From contig JALLLT010000143.1 of the NCBI GenBank assembly GCA_025266875.1, positions 1 through 16,071 on the forward strand: 16,071 bases of DNA, given 5' to 3'. Under the pieces are notes generated by a model. The model worked only from the letters and a program-made list of their open reading frames with translations, had not been told where the DNA came from and did no database searches. Every line of letters starts with the position of its first letter. The stretch's first letter is position 1. This document shows, piece after piece, positions 9,045-16,071 of the stretch. This DNA comes from Fennellomyces sp. T-0311 (Eukaryota > Mucoromycota > Mucoromycetes > Mucorales > Lichtheimiaceae). Made by a program: the position numbers and the translations under genes.

Positions 9045-9530
9045 ACTCAGACAGCACAATATGTAGCAGAGATGACAGTATGGATCATACCAACGCAGTA
9101 ACTCAGACATTGGAATGGAAAGGACTTGGAACAACTCAGACACTGGAATGGACAGTGGACATGGAGCAACTTGGAGCAGATATGGAATGGATATGGAACA
9201 ACTCAGACAGTGGATCAGAACAGACGCGGAATGGACATGAAGCAACTTAGAGAGTAGATCGGAACAGACATGGAACAGACATGGGACAGCTCAGACAGTG
9301 GAATGGGACAGATGTGAAACGATTATAGAACAAGCCAAACATTGGAATGGGACAGTTGTGGGACGATTACAGAACAACTCAGACAGTGGAATGGAACAGA
9401 TGTGAAATGATTATAGAACAAGCCAAACATTGGAATGGGACAGTTGTGGGATGATTACAGAACAATTCAGACAGCGGAATGGAATGGTATGGAATTGTGC
9501 CAGTATGAAACGGTACAACTCAGGCAAAAT
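9045..9530 (+). repeat. Minisatellite with 11-bp units in 44- and 88-bp higher-order repeats
   Basis: From about 9101 the sequence can be read in 11-mers such as ACTCAGACAGT, GGAATGGRACA and GATATGGAACA. The landmark CTCAGACAGT returns at 9202, 9290, 9378 and, as TTCAGACAGC, 9466: exactly 88 bp (8 x 11) each time. Blocks 9289-9376 and 9377-9464 differ at about four positions, while 9201-9288 is more diverged. Within each 88-mer the two 44-bp halves match in pattern, for example both contain GGAATGGGACA and both end in AGAACA. Degenerate CTCAGACA copies extend left to 9046 and possibly 8929. The array lies between the two divergent promoters, 370 bp or more upstream of the transposase start. 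It does not look coding, since 11 is not a multiple of 3. Confidence 0.88.
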
Positions 9531-9847
9531 GATGGAATAATACAGTCAGTAGAGGGATAATACAGACAGTAAGGGGATCCCTTTTTTTACGCGTGCTTAG
9601 AGCGTTGAGTTTTATATCAGACCATGTCACAGTAAAGGCATCCCAAATTTGAGAATTTCATGGCAAGTTCCATGATGAAGGCTTCTGATTGGCTGAGACC
9701 CGAAATTCTATGGAACTGAACATTTCTCGGAACTTCCTGTAGGCGAAGTCGATAGTTGAGATAGCCAAAGCAAAGCACAGCATAGGAGCGGCATGTCAAA
9801 AGGCTTACAGAAGCAGAATTCAAAGACAGCATTGCTTTACCATTAAG

Positions 9848-9855
9848 TATATAAG
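9848..9855 (+). promoter_or_regulatory. TATA box of the transposase gene
   Basis: TATATAAG, 55 bp upstream of the ATG at 9911. The sequence between is short and AT-rich, as expected for a brief 5' leader. It supports 9911, rather than the internal ATG at 10446, as the true start. Confidence 0.65.
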
Positions 9856-9910
9856 AAGTCAAAATAGTAATAAAGATGCATCATTACCAACCTCTTTTAT
9901 TACATCCATT

Positions 9911-11507
9911 ATGTCTTTGCAGCTTTTCACCTCCGAAATGGAAGAGATTCAGTACGAATTCTTACTTTCTGTCAACTATGATCCTGATGAAGAGTTCGCG
10001 ATCCGCAATAAAGCCGTAGCCGACAACTGCAACAGTGAAAGCGACAGTGAAAGCGACAGTGATGATGACGACGACGGTGAAGAAATGGAAATGGAAGACC
10101 AGTATCAAGTCATCAGCCAGGAATATAACTTTGCCGTAAATGGGCTGCAGCCATTGTACTCGATGACGAAGGCATCAGCTCTGCGCGCAGTAGCTGAAAT
10201 GGCTGCTAACAAGGTTTACTTTTAATTGATTGCGCAACAGACTTGTAATTTATTAACTAGCAGCTTAGGATAATAGCAACGCTACCCTTAATTCAACTCA
10301 AAAACGAAGGGGACGTCCACGCAAAAACCCTCGATCTGAACCGGAGAACCCAAGAGGTACGTAATGTTACTTAACCAACCCAGTACTACAGATAGATTAA
10401 CCAAAAGTAGGGGAGTATAATCCACCTACTGACAAGACCATCCTAATGTTGCTCGATCACATTCAAGAAACAGGTTGCTCTGCTGCTGCTGCAGGTAGAA
10501 AATTTGGCGTTGCTAAACGAACTGCTCAACGTTATTGGGCGCGTTATACCAATGGCGATACATATTTGAGGAGCGAGCTCGTTGCTGCCATGAACCAGTT
10601 CAAGAAAGTGGTACTTACGGACGAGCATACAGCCTTCCTCGAAAACTTGTACGATAAAGATCCATCTACCACGTTGAAAGAAGCCAAGCAAGAACTTAAG
10701 AAGCACTTTGATATTGACATCACCCAGAGTGGTCTGCAGAAACATCTGGTAAAGAAATGTGGGCTTACAATGAAGAAACTGGAGAAAATATCGGAGAAAC
10801 GAAATGATCCAGCAACTATTAAAGCACGAATGGTTTGGGCTCTGGCACTATCGCACCAAAACATCGACTACATGAAGTGTATTTTTATCGACGAAGCTGG
10901 ATTTAATCTACATATCAAACGAACGTTTGGGCGATCAAAAAGAGGAAAGCCGGCCAAAGCTGTGGTCCCAAAAAACCGAGGAGTAACGATTTCCATTTTG
11001 GGTGCGATTGCTACCGAAGGTCCGATGCATATTTCCTTGAGGAAGCCGCAAGCAGTTGTTGCAAACAGGAAGACCACTGGTCCGAAGAAGCGAAAAAACA
11101 ACAATGGTCAACAACAAGTGGTCAGCAAGATCGGCACACGAGCTGTGCATTTTCGACTCTTCTTGGAAGAGGTTATGAACGTACTTGTATCTGCTGGTAT
11201 GCCTGGAAGGGTCCTTGTAATGGATAACGCCTCTATTCACAAGACTGATGTAATCCGAACGACTGTGGAATCCCGAGGGTTCAAGATTCTATACCTGCCA
11301 CCGTATTCTCCATTCCCGAATCCCATTGAAGAATACTGGTCGAAAGTGAAGGCTGGTGTGAAACGTGAAGTCCTGAGCAGTGATAACACGTTAACACCAC
11401 GTATCAAAGCTGCATCTGATCTTGTGACTCCGAAGTACTGCCAAGGATGGATTAGGCATGCCATATCGTTTATTCCTAGATGCATTTTAGAAGAGAAAAT
11501 GCTGTAG
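9911..11507 (+). CDS. Tc1/mariner-type DD34E transposase, 495 aa, three exons
   Basis: Coding is 9911-10213, 10269-10356 and 10411-11507. Intron 1 (10214-10268, GTTTAC...TTAG, 55 bp, phase 0) and intron 2 (10357-10410, GTACGT...GTAG, 54 bp, phase 1) join frames that are separate unspliced. It catalyses cut-and-paste transposition into TA sites, acting in the nucleus on the phased terminal repeats. Domains: residues 41-63 are a Ser/Asp/Glu acidic tract; 113-122 are an AT-hook (KRRGRPRKNP); 143-177 a helix-turn-helix (SAAAAGRKFGVAKRTAQRY). The catalytic core has FIDEAGFN (Asp291), VMDNASIHK (Asp402) and NPIEEYWSKVK (Glu437), with 34 residues between the last two. A basic PKKRK at about 354-358 may be a nuclear signal. 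All catalytic residues are present and no frame is broken. It is longer than the roughly 340-aa Tc1 or mariner enzymes because of the extra N-terminus and a longer Asp-Asp spacing. Intron 2 has a tandem acceptor (AAGTAG), so one extra Val is possible. Confidence 0.88.
10214..10268 (+). other. Intron 1 of the transposase gene
   Basis: GTTTAC...TTAG, 55 bp, with a TTAAC branch-like site near 10254. It removes the TAA right after exon 1 and joins the acidic N-terminus to the AT-hook exon in phase 0. Other AGs in the region give the wrong frame. Confidence 0.65.
10357..10410 (+). other. Intron 2 of the transposase gene, tandem acceptor
   Basis: A good donor (GTACGT), a branch-like TTAAC near 10397 and the acceptor AAGTAG. 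Both AGs (ending 10407 and 10410) keep the frame open and differ by one codon. Confidence 0.75.
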
Positions 11508-11551
11508 TATCATTTTTTTGCTCGTCGTAGTATAAAGTTATGTATCATGAA

Positions 11552-11766
11552 AAAAACACCGGCGCCAAGTTAAAAAGAAAATAAGCGCCAATTGTTAAAA
11601 ACACCGGCGCCAAACTGAAAAGAACCAAAGCGCCAATTGGAAAAGCCTGTCGGCCAATTTACTAAAGTACCTGTGCCAAGTTGGAAAATGCGACTGCGCC
11701 AAACTAAAATAATCTTACGCGCCAAACTGAAAATTTAAAGGGCGCCATCTTATAGGAAAAATCCAG
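11552..11766 (-). repeat. Right terminal inverted repeat
   Basis: Reverse complement of the left repeat, here reading GCGCCAA, for example at 11719-11725, which mirrors 7444-7450. It begins only about 44 bp after the transposase stop codon, so the transposase transcript's 3' untranslated region probably runs into it. The tenth motif found inside the left boundary is absent on this side. Confidence 0.93.
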
Positions 11767-11768
11767 TA

Positions 11769-13125
11769 ACAATAGCGTGCATAATTTACGGAATTATGTT
11801 CTAATGTATCCGCATGTTGCAACAGAGTAGAGAAAAGGTATCCATTATCGGGACGGCGGTCGATAGGATAGTAATAGCATTTGTGGGGCTCATCATAGCG
11901 ACCAAAGCTCTGTTTCTGCTGAAGAATACTACGCATACTGTATCTACGAGAGAGGCGATTCTTCATACAGCTTTGTGAATGCCTCTGGTATCACTATATT
12001 GTCGGTATGTACGTCAAAATTAAGCATCATCGAATGTATCACTATTATACAAACCAATATCAATTGCGTGTTGAACTACATAGCGGCATAGATTAATATA
12101 CTTTAACATAATACTAGCAACGTAAACCTGGAACTTGCAAGAAGCCTTGATTGCAGTGTATTATACGAATATATCATAGCCTTCTTATAATGTGGCATAT
12201 CACTGCTTAAATATTCTAAAGTGTCTTGAACCCCATCTCCTTTCTGGCGTTTCACTGCCTGAAAAATCATCTTCCATGCTTTTCTCTTGCTATTGCTGTT
12301 GTGGCTGTGTGGTATCGCTTAATTGGAAAGCTTCAATGACGAGACCAAAAATAAGATAATGTTTTAATGAGGAAAACTACTCTCTATTTATAATGATGAT
12401 GAGTCGGGACGGAGAAGGTGAATGATTTTCTATCAAAGCCGAATCCATGTTATCGCCGTAATCCCTAATGATCATACTGCCTTATTACGAAAGAGCGGAT
12501 AATCATGCAAAGACTGAGTTAACCTGAATGGTCCCTCTTGAAGTCTGAACCCAGATCAAGATCTCACTGACGCACAAGCCAGTGAACGGGCCAATAGGTA
12601 ACCGTGCAGTTGTTGATGTCGAAATATAGGAACGGATGCAACAAAGTCTGAGATGGAAAGGCATGTAGACAATGGATGGCTGGTATGTCAGGATACGACA
12701 GGCTGTTCTTCTCAGCAGCTTTTCTTCAAGCGATATGCGTAACGATGTACATTTTGCTTGATGTGTCACTATAGCTCTACACTTTTTCGAAATGGCTTGC
12801 TTTTGTATCATATGAAGTGCATTTCAACTTTAAGCATGACTTTCAAAATTGTGAAACAAAGTACATCATTAGCTTAAGGATGGCCCGAATTTAACGCTTC
12901 GACACACCAACAGTAAATTCCAGATAAACTACGGATGAAGCATCACTTTATGACTCCCGCTAACCAGTCTGTTTTCTGAGACATAAAATGACACTGATGA
13001 AATCAACGTTGCCATATATCCCCTATGTAAATAATTTGTATACAGAACTATATATTTCTTAATAAAATGTATATCACTCAAGCTATAAGGTATTGTAGAA
13101 GTTTCAATGAATGGGAAATAACAAC
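11769..13125. other. Gene-free stretch right of the transposon
   Basis: Small frames on both strands (for example minus 12503-12811) carry no recognisable domain, promoter or splice-joined extension. Base composition is AT-rich with no obvious repeats. A TATATATT/AATAAA pair near 13049-13066 might be another LTR trace, but no ends are visible. Confidence 0.4.
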
Positions 13126-13176
13126 GGGGGGGGGTGCAGGGGTCTCCCCGCCGGGGGTTTGGGGGTGGGCCCCCAA
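13126..13176. repeat. G-rich hairpin cluster (possible G-quadruplex)
   Basis: A run of nine G (13126-13134) is followed by GGGGTCTCCCC (13139-13149, a 4-bp stem with 3-nt loop), further G-runs, and TTGGGGGTGGGCCCCCAA (13159-13176, a 7-bp stem with 4-nt loop). The composition differs sharply from the AT-rich surroundings. Several G-runs on one strand could form a quadruplex, and the paired runs could form hairpins. It lies about 220 bp beyond the end of the gypsy pol; its origin is unknown. Confidence 0.6.
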
Positions 13177-13393
13177 CGAGCCGCTGGAAATGGAGCACGA
13201 AGGTGTTGACATGAAGCATAGCAGAGGGGCTCAACCCCGGATGTGCGTAATGGACTAAGGCTCGTTATCTGTAATAATGCGTGTAATGACTATGGTATGA
13301 GTAATATTAATGCAACAGCGCGTTGCTGTGCAACAAGAGATACCACGAACGACTTGTCTAAAAAGAGAAATACAAAGAAGCCCGCCAGAATGG
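13177..13393. other. Spacer between G-rich cluster and gypsy pol end
   Basis: On the minus strand this is where the 3' non-coding part and 3' LTR of the gypsy element would be expected. No sequence similar to the LTR at 5416-5560 and no clear TG...CA pair was found, so the element's 3' end seems truncated or belongs to a different LTR family. Confidence 0.4.
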
Positions 13394-16071
13394 CTACGAC
13401 AATACCCACTTCTCAGACTGTTGTACGTCCTCGGACAACAACGCAATGTGGCCGGCAGCTTGAAGGTCACAGCACTCAGACGCGCGGACGGCGGTAGGAT
13501 CATACCAAGGATCGCTCGAGACTGAAGACTTGATATGAATGGTCTTGAGACGATCGGTGTGGACCCAGGAAGAATAGACTTGACCATTGAGGTCCTCCAA
13601 CTTGTAAATATCGGTTTCGAGATGTACTGCGATAACCTTAAATGGGCCTTTCCAATTGAACTCCAGGCTCAACTTGTTTTCATAGCGCATCAAAACATGG
13701 TCACCAATGGAAAATTTTTGAGGTTTGAGGATCTCATCCCAGCGTTCCTTGTCCTTGGCGGCATTTTCCTTCAGCCGGCGTTCGGCGATGATGCATGCCT
13801 CACGCAAGCGACGTACTTCTGGTACTCGACCATGCGCTTCAATAGGCATGTCTTGAGGCGGCTCGGCCATATCAATGAATGGGCGCAGAGGGTCACCAGG
13901 CAAACGAGGTTCTTGACCATAGACAAGGAAGTATGGACTAAAGCCAGTGGTGCGATGCTTGCGGACGCGGCAGGCAAACAAAGCAGTGTCAACATACTGG
14001 TCCCATGCATGGATCCGGCCTTGAACAAACTTGCACAGCATTTGCTTGAGGATGCTGTTTGTGCGTTCAGCCTTGCCATTGGTTCTTGGGTGGAACGCCG
14101 AAGTGAGAACGTGGTTAATTTTGAGACGGCCAAGGTAATAAGCAAGGACCTTGGATATAAAGTTGGCACCATGGTCCGTGCAGATTTCCGTGGGACAAGA
14201 GAAACGCATAACGATCTCCTCATAGAGGAACTCCACAATGGCAGCACCGGTGGCATCAGGACCAGCGCAAGCGATGGTCCAGTTGGTGGCGTAGTCAACA
14301 GCAATAAGAAGCCAATGGTTACCATTCAGCGTGGTGGGCAACTCGCCAATGAAATCGAGGTGCCAGCGGGCAAAAGGTGGTACTACATCCAATGGCTCAT
14401 GGGGGCGTGATGGACTTGGCGGTCAGCATTGGAGGCCAGCTGACACTGCGGACATGCAGACAACCAATCTTGAATATCCGAACGCATATCGGGCCACCAG
14501 TAACGTTTGCGTAAGACATCATACACTGTCGTTGTACCAGAATGGCCAAGGGAATTGTGGGTATCCGACACCAGATCCGCACGCCGAGCAAACATCACAT
14601 AGCAAACCTCCTTGATAGTGTCACCGATCTTGACCTTCCGATATACCGCCGAGTTGTGCACCACAAATTTGTCCTTGTGCTTATCCAATAGGTCCTTGTA
14701 CATCGACGGCCGTTGTTCTTCTGAAAGGGCATAGAACTTGGGCCAGTCGGATTCTTGGACAGCCTTGACCGCATATAGGAATTCTGGTTCCATTTCGGGT
14801 TCTTGGGTGATGCACTCGGTGCCATCACGACGAGACAACAGATCCAGGATGTGATTATCCTTGCCCGGTTTGTACTGGATTTTGGGATCGTACAATTCGA
14901 GCTCGGCAATCCATCTTGTGAGGCGAGGAGTCGGTTTGGTCTTGATCTAGAAGTACTTGAGAGGGTGGTGATCAGAGAAAACAGTGTATTTCCGGCCATC
15001 CACAAAGCAACGCCAGGTGTGTAACACATGCAAGATTGCTAAAAGTTCACGTTCCTGGGCTGGATAAGATCGTTCGGCAGTGGATAACTTCTTTGATTCA
15101 AACGCCAATGGATGCATCAGACCGTCGTTGCCTTGCTGTAGTAGCACTCCACCCACACCGTAATCACTGCTATCCACCTCAATGATGTATGGTGCATCCA
15201 GATTTGGTGGTTGCAGGACTGGGGCGGCGGTCATGTGGGCCTTGATTTCCTCAAAGGCGGCTTGGCACTCAGGAGTCCACTTGATTGCCCTTTTCTTCAC
15301 ACCAGTACCTTTTGTCAAGTCTGTTAATGGCGTGGCCAAAGCAGCAAAATCGCAGATAAACCGACGATAATGTGAACTGAGACCAACAAACTGACGTACT
15401 TCTTGAACATTCATGGGCACCAGACAGTCTTGAATCGCCTTGACCTTGGACCTTGCAGGGAGGATACCTTCAGCCGTCACCTGGTGGCCAACAAACTTCA
15501 ACTCGGTCTTAAATAGTTCGCACTTCTTCTCATTTGCAATAACCTTTGCCGCTCGAAACTTCTCCAAAATCGCTCGAATGTCCTTCACGTGCTGTTCCTT
15601 GGTCTTGCTGAACACCAAGACGTCATCCAGATACACCATAGCACACCGATCAAGGAATTCAGCGCCGATCACTGAGTTCATCCATGACTGAAAGACAGGA
15701 GGGCTGTTCATAAGACCAAACGGTAGAACTAGCCATTCGAACTTGCCATAGCAGTGTTGAACGCCGATTTCGGAATATCCTCCTCCTGTAGCCGCAAATT
15801 ATGGTATCCGGATCGCAAGTCGAGCTTGGAGAAGTATCTCATGCCATGAAGACGTTCGAGACATTCATCGATACGTGGCAATGGTGTTGAATTGCGTTTG
15901 CTGATCCTGTTGACTGCCCGGTAATCGATGCACATTCTCATTTCATCCGTTTTCTTACGTACGAACAGGACCGGTGCACCCATGGCGACGAGCTTGGTCG
16001 ATCAGGCCCAAATCCAGCAATTCCTTCAACTGCCACGCAGCTCATCCAACTCGCGCGGGCTCATCTTGTAT
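13394..16071 (-). pseudogene. pol: Ty3/gypsy pol (reverse transcriptase, RNase H, integrase), decayed, runs off the right edge
   Basis: Read on the minus strand from the window edge, the domain order RT, RNase H, integrase is diagnostic for Ty3/gypsy. RT shows IDYRAVNRISKRN, FSKLDLRSGYH and, from 15711, the catalytic YLDD. RNase H shows YIIEVDSSDYGVGG and YPAQERELLAI. Integrase shows an H...H...CPQC zinc site (about 14430-14580), the core acids Asp (about 14355), Asp (about 14175) and Glu with 35 residues between the last two, and a C-terminal GPF module with HTDRLK. It would copy element RNA and integrate the cDNA. Damage: frame breaks near 16033 and between about 15984 and 16008, one near 15750 just before the FEWLVLPFGL region, a TAG at 14949-14947 between RNase H and integrase, and one in the C-run at 14401-14405. 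Gag and protease would lie outside the window. Confidence 0.9.

Larger units (their letters stand above)
7403..11766 (+). mobile_element. Complete two-gene Tc1/mariner-type DNA transposon
   Basis: The element is bounded by CTGGATTTTTCC... at 7403 and its inverted copy ending ...GGAAAAATCCAG at 11766, flanked on both sides by TA (7401-7402 and 11767-11768), the target duplication of the Tc1/mariner superfamily. Inside are two divergently transcribed, spliced, uninterrupted genes with their own TATA boxes, a minisatellite between the promoters, and about 215-bp inverted repeats carrying phased motifs. Both genes are open and the ends are nearly identical, whereas surrounding elements are broken, so this insertion is probably young. 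At 4364 bp with two genes it is larger and more complex than classical Tc1/mariner elements, which are usually 1.3-2.4 kb with one gene. Removal of the element would restore a site with a single TA between CCGTAG and ACAATAG. Confidence 0.93.

Noticed and set aside
8907..9245. 112-aa minus-strand frame across the minisatellite
   Set aside because: It is produced by the absence of stops in a repeated 11-mer; there is no domain, its composition is repeat-driven, and it has no promoter.
9617..9862. 81-aa minus-strand frame just upstream of the transposase
   Set aside because: It overlaps the transposase TATA region, and has no domain and no promoter of its own.
10446..11507. Transposase starting at the internal ATG 10446
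   Set aside because: It would cut into the helix-turn-helix and ignore coding signal (AT-hook, acidic tract) that joins in frame through two introns.
12503..12811. 102-aa minus-strand frame
   Set aside because: No recognisable domain, promoter or conserved context; its length is not exceptional.
13535..14410. 291-aa plus-strand frame
   Set aside because: Antisense shadow of the integrase coding region; it has no domain similarity.
4812..16071. Gag at 4812-5396 and pol at 13394-16071 as one interrupted gypsy element
   Set aside because: On the minus strand pol lies upstream of the LTR-gag block, the reverse of a single element's order, so they are separate copies.
1..16071. tRNA or rRNA genes
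   Set aside because: No B-box-like GGTTCGANTCC with a matching A-box or acceptor stem, and no rRNA core sequence, was noticed on either strand.

Overview
The window reads as transposon-rich intergenic DNA from an early-diverging fungus, most likely Mucoromycota (Mucorales-like). Reasons: short spliceosomal introns (54-106 bp), TATA boxes, Tc1-like and Mutator-like transposases of a type I associate with these fungi, and Ty3/gypsy polyproteins. No ordinary host gene, tRNA, rRNA or CRISPR array was recognised. The taxonomic call is inference.

Left part (1-5578): an array of eight TTACAT motifs about 20 bp apart; a gene-poor stretch with one LTR-like promoter/poly(A) pair; a broken Mutator-like (MULE) transposase with three introns; a Tc1-like transposase remnant in which all three catalytic acids are replaced although about 250 codons remain open; a short motif array with 21-22 bp spacing just behind it; and, on the minus strand, the LTR, primer-site region and frameshifted gag of a truncated Ty3/gypsy element.

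Middle (5579-11768): 1.8 kb of gene-free DNA, then the best-preserved object: a complete 4364-bp Tc1/mariner-type transposon (7403-11766). It has a TA target duplication and about 215-bp inverted repeats with only three mismatches. Each end carries TTGGCGC-like motifs every 21-23 bp. It holds two divergent, spliced, intact genes: an accessory coiled-coil/helix-turn-helix protein (minus, 239 aa) and a 495-aa DD34E transposase with an acidic N-terminus and AT-hook (plus). Between their promoters lies a minisatellite built from 11-bp units grouped into 44- and 88-bp higher-order repeats.

Right part (11769-16071): 1.6 kb of gene-free DNA with a G-rich hairpin cluster, then a decayed Ty3/gypsy pol on the minus strand (RT, RNase H, integrase) that runs off the right edge. 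Most frameshifts in the broken elements have the sense of single-base losses, which could be decay or uncorrected assembly error.

The strongest candidate for something undescribed is the two-gene transposon. The working idea is that transposase and accessory HTH protein both recognise the phased end motifs, and that the central 11-bp minisatellite sits in their shared control region.
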